Positions 51,612-60,917 of a stretch of DNA of 64,000 nucleotides are shown here, piece by piece. Under the pieces are notes generated by a model, which was given only the letters and a program-made list of their open reading frames with translations, did no database searches and had not been told where the DNA came from. The position numbers were made by a program, and so were the translations under genes. The stretch is taken from positions 5,577,097 to 5,641,096 of the forward strand of contig NZ_LS999839.1 of NCBI RefSeq assembly GCF_900564155.1, written 5' to 3'. The stretch comes from Pedobacter schmidteae (lineage in GTDB: Bacteria > Bacteroidota > Bacteroidia > Sphingobacteriales > Sphingobacteriaceae). Every line of letters begins with the position of its first letter. Positions within the stretch are counted from its first letter, which is position 1.

Positions 51612-52910
51612 ATGACACAAATGGTCCGCATATCGTTAAAACTCAATTTATTTTTAGGCATATTGCCCCTGCTCTTTACAGCGGCTGCAACATCAGCTCA
51701 AACTAAAAATACCATCAGGCTTAGTTTATCCGAAGCAGAACAACGCTTTGTGCAGCACAATTATCAACTTATTGCCCAACAATTTCAAACCGATCAGGCC
51801 AAAGCAGAAGTCATTACCGCCCGTCTATTTGACAATCCGGAAATCAGTTATGAAAACCTGCTGTACAATCCGGAAACCAAAAGATTTTTGGGTACCAGCT
51901 GGACATCGGGGCAGTATCAGGCGGCCATATCGCAAATGATTAAGCTGGCTGGAAAGCGCAACAAGAACATCAAACTGGCAACTTCAGGCGTAAAAATGGC
52001 TGAATACCAATACTTCGACCTGATGCGGACCTTGCGTTACAACCTCAGTTCGACTTTTTACAAAACCTATTATAACCAGCAATCGGCCAAGGTTTACGAA
52101 CAACAGATCAACTCCTTAAAACTGCTCTTAAGTACCAATGAACAACAACTAAAGTTGGGTAATGTTGCGCTTAAAGACGTCATTAGAATCAAATCGTTAC
52201 TGTATACCCTGCAGGGAGAATATAGTGCGCTGATGAACGAAATTGAAGATACACAGACAGAAATTAAGCTGATGACCAACCTACCTGCAAATGCAGATCT
52301 GGCATTGGTTGTATCGGCGGAAGAAGAACAAAACTATCAGCCGGATAAACAAGTGTATACCAATTTACTGGATTCCGCACGGAACAATCGGGCCGACCTA
52401 CAACTAGCCAAAACGGGAATTAGTTATGCAGAAAACAACCTGAAATTGCAAAAAGCAAACAGCATACCTGATGTGGAGCTGTCGCTTACTTATGACATGA
52501 AGGGAAGCTATCCGGAGAACTATACCGGAATTGGCGTTAAATTTCCCTTACCCTTGTTTAACCGCAATCAGGGAGAAATAAAAAAGGCCAGAATTGCCAT
52601 AGACGCGGGAAAAACACAGTTACAGCAACAGGATGCCCAGTTGGAAAATGAAGTATACAACAGTTATATTTCGGCACTACGCACAGAACACCTGTACCAG
52701 GGTTTCGACAAAAACTTTAACGCAGATTTCGATAAACTGATCGCCGAAGTCATTAAAAACTTTAAAAACCGAAATATCGGTCTGATCGAGTTTCTGGATT
52801 TCTATGATTCCTATAAAGCCAGCACACTACAAATGAATAGCTTAAAATACGAACGTATGAACGCGAAAGAACAAATCAATTTTGTAACCGGATCAAACAT
52901 TTTTAAATAA
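51612..52910 (+). CDS. czcC: TolC-family outer-membrane factor of the metal efflux system (CzcC-like)
   Basis: This 432-residue protein has a signal peptide (FLGILPLLFTAAATSAQ at about 15-31). The two repeated halves of the outer-membrane efflux protein fold (LSEAEQRFVQHNYQLIAQQF; DSARNNRADLQLAKTGISYAENNLKLQKA) have long helices. It would form the trimeric exit duct for metal ions. It is the first gene of the czcCBA-like operon, with the adaptor 8 bp downstream. The assignment to CzcC rather than general TolC rests on the pairing with a heavy-metal RND pump. Confidence 0.92.
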   Translation: MTQMVRISLKLNLFLGILPLLFTAAATSAQTKNTIRLSLSEAEQRFVQHNYQLIAQQFQTDQAKAEVITARLFDNPEISYENLLYNPETKRFLGTSWTSGQYQAAISQMIKLAGKRNKNIKLATSGVKMAEYQYFDLMRTLRYNLSSTFYKTYYNQQSAKVYEQQINSLKLLLSTNEQQLKLGNVALKDVIRIKSLLYTLQGEYSALMNEIEDTQTEIKLMTNLPANADLALVVSAEEEQNYQPDKQVYTNLLDSARNNRADLQLAKTGISYAENNLKLQKANSIPDVELSLTYDMKGSYPENYTGIGVKFPLPLFNRNQGEIKKARIAIDAGKTQLQQQDAQLENEVYNSYISALRTEHLYQGFDKNFNADFDKLIAEVIKNFKNRNIGLIEFLDFYDSYKASTLQMNSLKYERMNAKEQINFVTGSNIFK

Positions 52911-52918
52911 ACGCAGAC

Positions 52919-54016
52919 ATGCAAAACACCATAAAAAACATTGGAATATTAACTACCATAGCCGTTGCCATATTTATATCGGGCTGCAGCGAACAGGTAA
53001 AAGAAACCCCTAAAGATGAAAAATTTGAGCTGACCGACACACTTGTGAGCAGACTGCAAATAGATACCGTAAAAGGTGCTGATAACCAAACCGACATCAA
53101 TCTCTCGGCAAAGATTGCCGCCAATGAGGAAAAGATGGCTAAAATATATCCAATGGTAAGCGGCCATGTTCAAAATGTGCCGGTAAAACTGGGCGACCGT
53201 GTTAGCAAAGGGCAGCTGTTGGCCACCATGACCAGCGCCGAAATGGCCGGATTTGACAAGGAAGCCATTAGTGCAACAGCCGAATTACGAAATGCACAAC
53301 GCAGTCTCAAACTTACTGAAGATTTGTACAACAGCGGCCTGGCGTCGGCCAGAGAACTGGAGCAGGCAAAAAATGACTTGTTGGTAAAACAAGCCGAGGA
53401 CAAAAGAAGCCGTTCTATCCTGAAGCTAAATGGAGGAAATAAAAATGGGATCTATGCTTTAACATCCCCCTTATCCGGCTTCATCACCGAAAAAAATGTG
53501 ACGACTAATATGCAGGTGAGACCAGATAATAATCAGAACCTTTTTACAGTAGCAGATCTTTCAGATGTATGGGCGCTGATCAACATTTATGAAAGCGATA
53601 TCTCAAAAGTAAAAGAAGGCGATGAAGTCAATATCTCTATCCTCTCTTATCCCGACAAGTCCTTTAAGGGAAAGATAAGCAAAATTTATAATATGCTGGA
53701 TAATGATAGCAAAGTAATGAATGCACGGGTGGTGATTAACAATCCAGGTTATTTATTAAAACCAGGGATGATGGCCACTGTACAGATCAATACAAAAAGT
53801 GACAGCAGCTTACCTTCTGTAAATGTAAGCTGCCTCATTTTCGACAATAACAAATACTACGTACTGGTGTTGGACAAAGTGAAGAAAATCAGGATACAGG
53901 AAATAGGGTTGAGCCGAAAGTTTGAAGATAGGGCTTACATCAGCAAAGGACTTAGCCCGGGCGACCGTGTGGTTGCGTCGAAGCAGCTTTTCCTTTACGA
54001 CAGCTTAAAACCATAA
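52919..54016 (+). CDS. czcB: Periplasmic adaptor (membrane fusion protein) of the metal efflux RND system
   Basis: This 365-residue lipoprotein has the lipobox ISGC (C23). Domains in order are a lipoyl/barrel-sandwich hybrid (SGHVQNVPVKLGDRVSKGQLLA), an alpha-hairpin (about 115-155), the second lipoyl half (LTSPLSGFITEKNVTTNMQV) and a beta barrel (VWALINIYESDISKVKEGDEV) with a membrane-proximal end. It links the pump to the outer-membrane channel. It lacks the His-rich N-terminal extension found in some CzcB proteins. Confidence 0.93.
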   Translation: MQNTIKNIGILTTIAVAIFISGCSEQVKETPKDEKFELTDTLVSRLQIDTVKGADNQTDINLSAKIAANEEKMAKIYPMVSGHVQNVPVKLGDRVSKGQLLATMTSAEMAGFDKEAISATAELRNAQRSLKLTEDLYNSGLASARELEQAKNDLLVKQAEDKRSRSILKLNGGNKNGIYALTSPLSGFITEKNVTTNMQVRPDNNQNLFTVADLSDVWALINIYESDISKVKEGDEVNISILSYPDKSFKGKISKIYNMLDNDSKVMNARVVINNPGYLLKPGMMATVQINTKSDSSLPSVNVSCLIFDNNKYYVLVLDKVKKIRIQEIGLSRKFEDRAYISKGLSPGDRVVASKQLFLYDSLKP

Positions 54017-54045
54017 TCTGTATCACCTTTTAAATTCAAACTGTA

Positions 54046-57000
54046 ATGAATAAATTCATTAAGTCGATCATAAATTTTTCGCTAAAGAATAAGTACTTCG
54101 TATTTTTTGCCACTTTTATCTTAATTCTGGCAGGCTATTTAAGCTTCAAGCATACTACGATTGAAGCCTTTCCAGATGTAACAAATACCAATATTACTAT
54201 CATCACCCAATGGCCTGGCAGAAGTGCAGAGGAAGTGGAGAAGTTTGTTTCCCGCCCCCTGGAGATTGCCATGAATCCAACCGAAAAAAGGACGAGTATC
54301 CGCTCTTCCTCTCTTTTTGGGTTATCGGTAGTAAAAATCACGTTTGAAGACAATGTAGACTACCAATTTGCCCGTGTGCAGGTAAACAACCACCTGGACG
54401 AGGCCGACCTCCCTGCAGGTGCGAAACCTGAGGTACAGCCACCCTACGGACCTACAGGTGAGATTTTCCGTTATACGTTGAAAAGCGACAAAAAATCGGT
54501 AAGGGAGCTCAAAACGCTGCAAGACTGGGTGGTACAACGCGAATTGCTTTCTGTGCCGGGAATTGCCGATGTGGTGAGCTTTGGTGGTGAAGTTAAGACT
54601 TACCAGATTACGGTAGATCCACAAAAGTCATTACAATACGGCGTAACTGCCACCGAACTTTTTAATGCCGTTTCTAAAAGCAACGTAAATGTTGGTGGTG
54701 ATGTCATTGAGCAAAGCGGACAAGCCTATGTAGTACGCGGCATAGGGATACTCAATAATATAGATGAAATTAAGAACATTATTGTAGACAATTTTCATGG
54801 CACACCAGTTTATGTAAAAACCATTGCCGAGGTAACTGAAGCTGCGTTGCCCCGACTGGGTCAGGTAGGCCGCGATCGCGACCCGGATGTTGTTGAGGGT
54901 ATTGTAGTGATGCGCAAGGGCGAGAACCCAAGTGAGGTGATTAGTGCCCTAAAAGAGAAAATAAAGGAGGTAAACAACAATATTTTACCGGGAGATATAA
55001 AGATCAGTCCTTTTTACGACCGGGAAGATCTGGTCAACTTTGCCACCCACACGGTAATGCACAATATGCTGGAAGGGATTATTTTTGTCACCCTGATTGT
55101 GTTTCTTTTTATGGCCGACTGGCGCACAACACTGATCGTTTCGGTGATTATACCACTGGCCTTACTTTTTGCCTTCATTTGTTTAAAACTAAAAGGTATG
55201 TCGGCCAACCTTCTCTCTATGGGGGCTATCGATTTCGGGATCATTATAGATGGTGCGGTAGTGATGGTTGAGGGGATCTTTGTAGCTCTTAACTACAATT
55301 CCCATAAAAACGGGACTGAGAAATTCAACCACATGAGTAAGCTCGGTATCATCAAAAAAGCTTGTCTGGAAAATGGGAAGGGAATCTTTTTTGCCAAACT
55401 GATCATCATCACCGGTCTGATGCCCATTTTTACTTTTGAAAAAGTGGAAGGGAAAATGTTTTCTCCATTGGCCTGGACCTTGAGCTTTGCCTTACTTGGC
55501 GCTTTATTGCTAACCTTTACCTTAGTACCGGCCATGGCCAGTGTGCTGTTACGCAAAAACGTAAAGGAAAAACACAACATTTTTCTGGAGTACCTCACAA
55601 AAGGAGTCATGAATACCTACAATGCGGCTTTTAAAGCCCGAAAAATTGTTTTCACTTCTGCATTAATCATACTGGTTTTAGGCTTTTTCAGTTTCAAGTT
55701 TCTAGGCACCGAATTTTTACCTACCCTGGATGAAGGCTCTATTTATGTAAGGGCCAGTGCCCCGCTTAGTGTTTCACTCAACGAAACCAAAAAACTAAGT
55801 AATGAAATGCGTAAGATCTTTTTGAGTTTTGAAGAAGTGAAGCAAGTAATGTCGCAAACCGGTAGGCCCAACGATGGCACCGATGCAACGGGCTTTTACA
55901 ATATGGAATTCCTGGTAGACATTTATCCCAAAGCAGAATGGAAACGAAAAGAGACCAAAGAACAGCTGATCCAGCGGATGCAGGAAAAACTCAAAGGCTA
56001 TCCGGGCATCAGTCTGAATTTTTCTCAACCCATATCTGATAACGTAGAAGAAGCCGTATCGGGCGTAAAAGGTTCAATTGTGGTTAAAATGTTTGGTAAT
56101 GATTTCAGTTTTATTGAGCAGCAGGAAGAAAAGATAGAAAACATTCTTAAGACTGTCCCTGGCATTGAAGACCTGGGTATTTTAAGAAACCTGGGGCAGC
56201 CCGAACTCAGAATTAACCTTGACCAGGGGAAAATGGCTTTATACGGCGTAACTACAGAAGATGCCAACTCCATTATTGAAATGGCCATCGGCGGAAAGGC
56301 GGCCACTCAGATCTACGAAGGAGAAAGAAAGTTTGACCTCAGGATCCGTTATCCGGAAGATTTCAGAAATGATGAAGCTTCAATAGGTGCCTTGCGGATT
56401 CCTACCCTTTCAGGCGCAAAAGTCCCGCTTAGTGAGATCTCCACTATCCGCAAAATTACCGGGCCAAGCATCATTTACCGAGATAAACACCAAAGATATG
56501 GTGCCATAAAATTCTCTATCCGTGGACGTGACATGGGAAGTACCATTGCTGAGGCGCAAAAAAAGGTAGCGGTGGAGATTAAATTACCAAAAGAATATAA
56601 ACTGGAATGGGCTGGAGATTTTGAGAACCAGCAGAGGGCTACGTCCAGACTATCGACTGCGGTACCTATCAGTTTATTGCTGATTTTCTTTATCCTTTTC
56701 GTTTTATTTGGCAATATTAAGGATGCACTTCTGGTATTAAACAATGTTCCTTTTGCTATGGTAGGAGGTATATTCGCCTTGCTCATTACTAAGGTTAATT
56801 TCAACATCTCGGCTGGAATAGGATTCATTGCCTTGTTTGGCATTTGTGTACAAAATGGGGTAATCTTGATTACCAGGTTCAAAAACAACATGACAGAGTT
56901 AAAACATCATCCAACCTGGACTTTTGCAGATGCAATTCGGGATGGGGTTGCTACCAGGCTAAGGCCTGTGATCATGACCGCAATGATGGCCGCCATTGGT

Positions 57001-57156
57001 TTACTACCTGCTGCATTATCAACAGGAATCGGATCGGAAGCCTCTAAGCCCCTGGCCATTGTTGTTATTGGCGGATTGATGACCAATACCGTTTTTTGCT
57101 TATTTGTTTATCCTATTGTTTTTTATTGGGCTTATCACAAAAGAGCGAAACACTAA
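54046..57156 (+). CDS. czcA: Heavy-metal efflux RND pump (CzcA/CusA family)
   Basis: This 1036-residue inner-membrane pump exports metal ions by proton antiport. It has 12 helices and two large periplasmic loops, and starts IINFSLKNKYFVFFATFI. The fourth helix carries D396, D402 and E409 in AIDFGIIIDGAVVMVE, the relay pattern of the divalent-cation pumps (Co/Zn/Cd or Ni type). Copper/silver pumps have a different motif there. The exact metal cannot be fixed from sequence. It is the last gene of the operon, and a perfect palindrome stands 12 bp after its stop codon. Confidence 0.95.
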   Translation: MNKFIKSIINFSLKNKYFVFFATFILILAGYLSFKHTTIEAFPDVTNTNITIITQWPGRSAEEVEKFVSRPLEIAMNPTEKRTSIRSSSLFGLSVVKITFEDNVDYQFARVQVNNHLDEADLPAGAKPEVQPPYGPTGEIFRYTLKSDKKSVRELKTLQDWVVQRELLSVPGIADVVSFGGEVKTYQITVDPQKSLQYGVTATELFNAVSKSNVNVGGDVIEQSGQAYVVRGIGILNNIDEIKNIIVDNFHGTPVYVKTIAEVTEAALPRLGQVGRDRDPDVVEGIVVMRKGENPSEVISALKEKIKEVNNNILPGDIKISPFYDREDLVNFATHTVMHNMLEGIIFVTLIVFLFMADWRTTLIVSVIIPLALLFAFICLKLKGMSANLLSMGAIDFGIIIDGAVVMVEGIFVALNYNSHKNGTEKFNHMSKLGIIKKACLENGKGIFFAKLIIITGLMPIFTFEKVEGKMFSPLAWTLSFALLGALLLTFTLVPAMASVLLRKNVKEKHNIFLEYLTKGVMNTYNAAFKARKIVFTSALIILVLGFFSFKFLGTEFLPTLDEGSIYVRASAPLSVSLNETKKLSNEMRKIFLSFEEVKQVMSQTGRPNDGTDATGFYNMEFLVDIYPKAEWKRKETKEQLIQRMQEKLKGYPGISLNFSQPISDNVEEAVSGVKGSIVVKMFGNDFSFIEQQEEKIENILKTVPGIEDLGILRNLGQPELRINLDQGKMALYGVTTEDANSIIEMAIGGKAATQIYEGERKFDLRIRYPEDFRNDEASIGALRIPTLSGAKVPLSEISTIRKITGPSIIYRDKHQRYGAIKFSIRGRDMGSTIAEAQKKVAVEIKLPKEYKLEWAGDFENQQRATSRLSTAVPISLLLIFFILFVLFGNIKDALLVLNNVPFAMVGGIFALLITKVNFNISAGIGFIALFGICVQNGVILITRFKNNMTELKHHPTWTFADAIRDGVATRLRPVIMTAMMAAIGLLPAALSTGIGSEASKPLAIVVIGGLMTNTVFCLFVYPIVFYWAYHKRAKH

Positions 57157-57168
57157 TATACGTAGTAA

Positions 57169-57203
57169 ATCAAAGCTAATTGACAATGTCAATTAGCTTT
57201 GAT
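57169..57203. terminator. 35-bp perfect palindrome at a convergent junction (bidirectional terminator)
   Basis: 17-bp arms (57169-57185 and 57187-57203) with one central base form a perfect palindrome. It contains the TAA stop codon of the TPR gene and lies just after czcA. It can end both converging transcripts. T tracts are short. Confidence 0.75.
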
Positions 57204-57714
57204 AGGCATAAACCATCTTTTTATTAGCATGCAACTTATCATCTACACGCTTTAAATGATCTTTAAACAGATTGTGGTCTGCCTCACTTGCTGCAGCCAA
57301 TACTGCCAGTTTGTATTGTTCTTTTGCCAGCACAAAATCTTGCTGTATTTCAGCATTCAGACCGAGTCGACCATAAATTTCGGCCTTACACACCCCTGGC
57401 AGCGCTAGTGCTTTTTCAGATACCGGTCCCACTGATTGATACATCTTTAATGTAATCAACAGATCTAAATAATGTATATATACATCTGGAAATTCGGCTT
57501 CCAACTCGATGCATTTCTTAAAATAATAACCAGCGGTCTGATAGTTTTTAAACTGATAATAATAAAAGCATCCTAACTGGTAATAGGCTCTCGCATATTC
57601 GGGATCGGCATTGATAATCTCATTAAATAAATGAAGGGCTTTAGGTAGCTCCCCATAATTAAGTTCCTCTATTGCCTGCAGATATTTTTCATCTACAGTA
57701 TATAAAATGTCCAT
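57193..57714 (-). CDS. Tetratricopeptide repeat protein
   Basis: This 173-residue cytoplasmic protein is made of TPR-like helices: LHLFNEIINADPEYARAYYQ, LGCFYYYQFKNYQTAGYYFK and KCIELEAEFPDVYIHYL, then two less regular repeats. It probably binds another protein; the partner is unknown. It is convergent with the metal efflux operon and transcribed alone. A short inverted repeat stands upstream (57729-57753). Confidence 0.9.
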   Translation of the reverse strand: MDILYTVDEKYLQAIEELNYGELPKALHLFNEIINADPEYARAYYQLGCFYYYQFKNYQTAGYYFKKCIELEAEFPDVYIHYLDLLITLKMYQSVGPVSEKALALPGVCKAEIYGRLGLNAEIQQDFVLAKEQYKLAVLAAASEADHNLFKDHLKRVDDKLHANKKMVYAYQS

Positions 57715-57728
57715 AAGGATATATTAGT

Positions 57729-57753
57729 TTGTTAGGAACGTTGTTTCTAACAA
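57729..57753. repeat. Inverted repeat upstream of the TPR gene
   Basis: TTGTTAGGAA (57729-57738) and TTTCTAACAA (57744-57753) form 10-bp arms with one mismatch, 15 bp before the ATG of the TPR gene. It is a possible operator or leader hairpin. Confidence 0.4.
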
Positions 57754-57992
57754 TTGATTTTTAAATAGTTAAATTAAATACAGCTCTTAAAAGCTTATGC
57801 TAATAAGCAAACGATGCTAGTGGCCGGGAAGGAAAATAAAGCCCATACCCTGCGCCTTTAGCCAATAAGACTGGCTATTTCCGTTTTTTAGGATATGTTT
57901 TATCTGTAACATGACTTATATTTTTTACAAATATAGGAAATTATTGGTATCGTCAAGAATTAAAGCATGTTAAACATTTTTTTAAGAAAACA
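57754..57992. other. Non-coding gap before the ArsR-type operon
   Basis: The 345-bp gap between the TPR and arsR genes holds no supportable gene. This part is mixed-composition DNA with one GC-richer stretch near 57810-57870; only the inverted repeat before it and the operators after it are recognisable. Confidence 0.5.
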
Positions 57993-58041
57993 TTTGCATA
58001 ACCGAATGGTTATATATACCTTTACATAACCATTCGGTTAT
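57993..58041 (+). promoter_or_regulatory. Promoter with two ArsR-type operators
   Basis: -33 TTTG (57993-57996), a 20-nt spacer and TACCTTTA (58017-58024, close to TAnnTTTG) form a promoter. ATAACCGAATGGTTAT (57998-58013) lies in the spacer and its exact inverted copy ATAACCATTCGGTTAT (58026-58041) covers the start region. Each site is also nearly palindromic. Repressor bound to both would block transcription, 19 bp before the ATG. Confidence 0.8.
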
Positions 58042-58059
58042 ACTTATAAAAATATAAAC

Positions 58060-58401
58060 ATGAAAGCACGAAGAGATGTATTCCAAGCCATTGCCGACCC
58101 AACCCGAAGGGAAATACTTGGGTTATTGGCAGCACAAACACTAACGTTGAATGGGATTGCCGAAAATTTTCAGATCAGTCAGCCTGCGATTTCTAAACAT
58201 ATGCGGATTTTAACAGAATGTGGATTGGTTTCTATTACTCCAAATGGACGCGAAAAGTTATGCGAAGCGAAGTTAGATCAGTTGAATGAAGTGACAGGCT
58301 GGGTTGAGCAATCTAAAAAATTATGGAACCACAGATTTGAAAAATTAGATCATTATTTAGTTGAATTACAAACCAAAAACCAGAACGATGGAATCAAATA
58401 A
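58060..58401 (+). CDS. ArsR/SdpR-type winged-helix repressor
   Basis: This 113-residue regulator has the family start RDVFQAIADPTRREILGLLA and a winged helix with NFQISQPAISKHMRILTECGLV. The metal-binding ELCVCD motif of ArsR/SmtB is absent, so it should respond to something else, as in the SdpR-like group. It is translated together with the SRPBCC protein, whose ATG overlaps its 3' end by 14 bp. The paired operators upstream indicate autoregulation. Confidence 0.94.
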   Translation: MKARRDVFQAIADPTRREILGLLAAQTLTLNGIAENFQISQPAISKHMRILTECGLVSITPNGREKLCEAKLDQLNEVTGWVEQSKKLWNHRFEKLDHYLVELQTKNQNDGIK

Positions 58402-58882
58402 AATTCAAACAGAAAAAGAGCTCTACATTACACACCTCTTTAATGCACCCAGGGAGCTTGTTTTTCAAGCCTGGACAGACCCAGAGCAATTGAAACACTG
58501 GTATGCACCCGACGGCTGTACCATAGAATTTAAATCGGTAGATGCGAGGCAAGGCGGAACTTTTCATTCCTGTATTCATGATCCCGTGCATGGCGAATGC
58601 TGGATAAAAGGAGTTTATAAAGAAGTTACTTTCCCTGAGAAACTGGTTTTCTCTATGATCCTTAGTAATGAAAAGGGAGAAGATATAGGATCGGCCGCTG
58701 CTGGAAAGCCCGAAGACTGGCCACAGGAAATACTCACCACAGTGATGCTCGTTGCGGTTGGAGCACAAACCAAATTATCTATTCATCAGACTGTTCCTGA
58801 AGCATCAGCAAAAGAGAGCGGCGCTTACCAAAGCTGGATCAAAATGCTGAATAAACTGGAAACGCTTATGGAAAATGCTTAG
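58388..58882 (+). CDS. SRPBCC (AHSA1-like) domain protein cotranscribed with the ArsR-type repressor
   Basis: I use ATG 58388 (MESNKIQTEKELYITHLFNAP), inside the 3' end of the repressor gene, giving 164 residues; an in-frame ATG nine codons earlier is less likely. The helix-grip fold elements are PRELVFQAWTDPEQLKHWYAPDG, the central sheet and a C-terminal helix (SGAYQSWIKMLNKLETLM). ArsR-SRPBCC pairs are frequent in Bacteroidota, and the SRPBCC partner is thought to bind a small hydrophobic ligand. It is followed by a palindromic terminator shared with hutU. Confidence 0.93.
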   Translation: MESNKIQTEKELYITHLFNAPRELVFQAWTDPEQLKHWYAPDGCTIEFKSVDARQGGTFHSCIHDPVHGECWIKGVYKEVTFPEKLVFSMILSNEKGEDIGSAAAGKPEDWPQEILTTVMLVAVGAQTKLSIHQTVPEASAKESGAYQSWIKMLNKLETLMENA

Positions 58883-58901
58883 TTTTCCATAAACGCATAA
58901 T

Positions 58902-58935
58902 TTACTGGATAATTTTAAAACAAATTATCCAGTAA
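58902..58935. terminator. Palindromic terminator overlapping the end of hutU
   Basis: Perfect 14-bp arms (58902-58915 and 58922-58935) with loop TAAAAC lie between convergent genes. The right arm encodes the final residues of HutU and the stop codon lies at the loop. On both strands A/T-rich DNA follows. Confidence 0.75.
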
Positions 58936-60915
58936 TTCATCCTTAACTATATACGGCAGGGTAACGTTTAATGCAGCCGTCCGCTCCATCTCTCTGGAAA
59001 TGGCAAATCTTGCTTCTTTATTCCTCGCCCAGCTTCGTCTGGCTATCCCGTTATTGACATCAAAAAACAGCATATTTTTTAGCTTTCCAGCGGCAGCATC
59101 AGTACCGTCAAGCACCATTCCGAAGCCTCCGTTAATTACCTCTCCCCAGCCTACACCACCGCCATTGTGGATAGACACCCAGGTTGCCCCTCTAAAACTA
59201 TCACCAATCACATTATGAATGGCCATGTCTGCCGTAAAGCGGCTTCCATCATATACATTACTCGTTTCCCTAAAAGGAGAATCTGTACCACTTACATCGT
59301 GATGATCTCTACCCAATACAACCGGTGCAGACAATAATCCTGTTTTGACCGCCTCATTAAAGCGTTCGGCAATTTTAGCACGGCCTTCGGCATCTGCATA
59401 CAATATCCTGGCCTGAGAACCCACGACCAGTTTATTGGCGTCGGCCTCTTTAATCCAGGTTACATTATCCTGAAGTTGCTGTTGTATTTCAACCGGCGCA
59501 ACCACTTTAATTTCCAACAACACTTCCATCGCTAACCTATCGGTTGTTTTTAAATCTTCTGGATTACCTGAAGTACAAACCCATCTGAAAGGACCAAAAC
59601 CATAATCAAAACACATTGGCCCCAATATATCTTCTACGTACGAAGGATATTTAAAATCTATGCCATTAGCAGCCATTACATCTGCCCCCGCCCTGCTACA
59701 CTCCAGCAGAAAAGCATTACCATAATCGAAGAAATAAGTCCCCTTGGCCACATGTGCATTCACTGCATCGGCATGTCGTATCAGCGAAGCTTTCACATAG
59801 GTTTTAAAAAGTTCCGGATCTGCAGCCATCATCTCATTTGACTCCTGATAAGTAAGCCCTACCGGATAATATCCGCCAGACCAAGGATTATGTAAGGAAG
59901 TTTGATCTGACCCAATCTGAACAAAAACCCCCTCCTTGTCAAAATGCTCCCATACCGCCACAACATTCCCGATAAAGGCAAGCGATACGGTTTCCTTTGC
60001 AATCCGGGCTACTTTTATCCTGGTCACCAATGTATCCAAATCCTCAATCAACTCATCAACCCAGCCCTGTGCATGTCTTTTACGGGCAGCATCAGGATTG
60101 ATTTCCGCACATACAGTGATACAACCGGTAATATTACCTGCCTTGGGCTGAGCACCGCTCATTCCACCTAATCCGGCAGTCAGAAAAATCTTTCCTTCTG
60201 GACTTTCTGATGAATCCAATTTCTTTCTGAAAGCATTCATCAAAGTAATGGTAGTACCATGTACAATTCCCTGCGGACCTATATACATATAAGAACCCGC
60301 AGTCATTTGTCCATATTGCGTAACTCCCAATGCACTATATTTCTCCAGATCGTCGGGCGAAGAATAGTTCGGGATCATCATTCCGTTGGTGACCACCACA
60401 CGTGGCGCAGCAGGAGAAGAAGGAAACAATCCCTGCGGGTGTCCGCTATACATATTTAGCGTCTGTTCATCTGACATCGTAGCCAGATATTTCATGGTCA
60501 GTAAATACTGTGCCCAGTTTTGAAAAACACCACCGTTTCCGCCATAGGTAATGAGTTCATGTGGATGTTGAGCAATCGCCGGATCCAGATTATTTTGGAT
60601 CATAAGCATGATACAGGCGGCATGCTGACTTTGAGCCGGATACTCCGCTACTGGCCGGGCATACATCGCATAATCCGGTCTGAAACGATACATATAAATC
60701 CGCCCGTATGTTTTTAACTCTTTCAGAAATTCGATGGCCAGTTCACCATGCCATTCCTGCGGAAAATAACGCAAGGCATTGCGCAAGCTCAGTTTCTTCT
60801 CGTCGCTGGTTAATATATCCTTTCTTACCGGAGCATGGCTAATGCTGTGATCATATGGCTTTTTTTCTGGTAAAATATCCGGAATTCCCTGTAATATTTG
60901 TGCTTTGAAATCCAT
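58915..60915 (-). CDS. hutU: Urocanate hydratase (long Bacteroidota form)
   Basis: This NAD-dependent enzyme converts urocanate to imidazolonepropionate, the second step of histidine breakdown. At 666 residues it is longer than the usual enzyme of about 555. Family motifs are present: YGGNGGVFQNWAQYLLTMKYL, MYSGHPQGLFPSSPAAPRVV, the NAD-binding TAGLGGMSGAQPKA near 250, and GPFRWVCTSGNPEDL near the end. The extra length agrees with the form found in Bacteroidota, as far as I recall. hutH ends 2 bp upstream, so they are one operon; hutI and hutG are not in the window. Confidence 0.96.
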   Translation of the reverse strand: MDFKAQILQGIPDILPEKKPYDHSISHAPVRKDILTSDEKKLSLRNALRYFPQEWHGELAIEFLKELKTYGRIYMYRFRPDYAMYARPVAEYPAQSQHAACIMLMIQNNLDPAIAQHPHELITYGGNGGVFQNWAQYLLTMKYLATMSDEQTLNMYSGHPQGLFPSSPAAPRVVVTNGMMIPNYSSPDDLEKYSALGVTQYGQMTAGSYMYIGPQGIVHGTTITLMNAFRKKLDSSESPEGKIFLTAGLGGMSGAQPKAGNITGCITVCAEINPDAARKRHAQGWVDELIEDLDTLVTRIKVARIAKETVSLAFIGNVVAVWEHFDKEGVFVQIGSDQTSLHNPWSGGYYPVGLTYQESNEMMAADPELFKTYVKASLIRHADAVNAHVAKGTYFFDYGNAFLLECSRAGADVMAANGIDFKYPSYVEDILGPMCFDYGFGPFRWVCTSGNPEDLKTTDRLAMEVLLEIKVVAPVEIQQQLQDNVTWIKEADANKLVVGSQARILYADAEGRAKIAERFNEAVKTGLLSAPVVLGRDHHDVSGTDSPFRETSNVYDGSRFTADMAIHNVIGDSFRGATWVSIHNGGGVGWGEVINGGFGMVLDGTDAAAGKLKNMLFFDVNNGIARRSWARNKEARFAISREMERTAALNVTLPYIVKDELLDNLF

Positions 60916-60917
60916 AA

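Noticed and set aside
56475-56891. Minus-strand frame of 138 codons inside the metal pump gene
   Set aside because: It lies entirely within the strongly conserved czcA reading frame and shows no family features.
58394-58768. Minus-strand frame of 124 codons opposite the SRPBCC gene
   Set aside because: It is antisense to a clearly coding SRPBCC domain; no homologous motif was seen.
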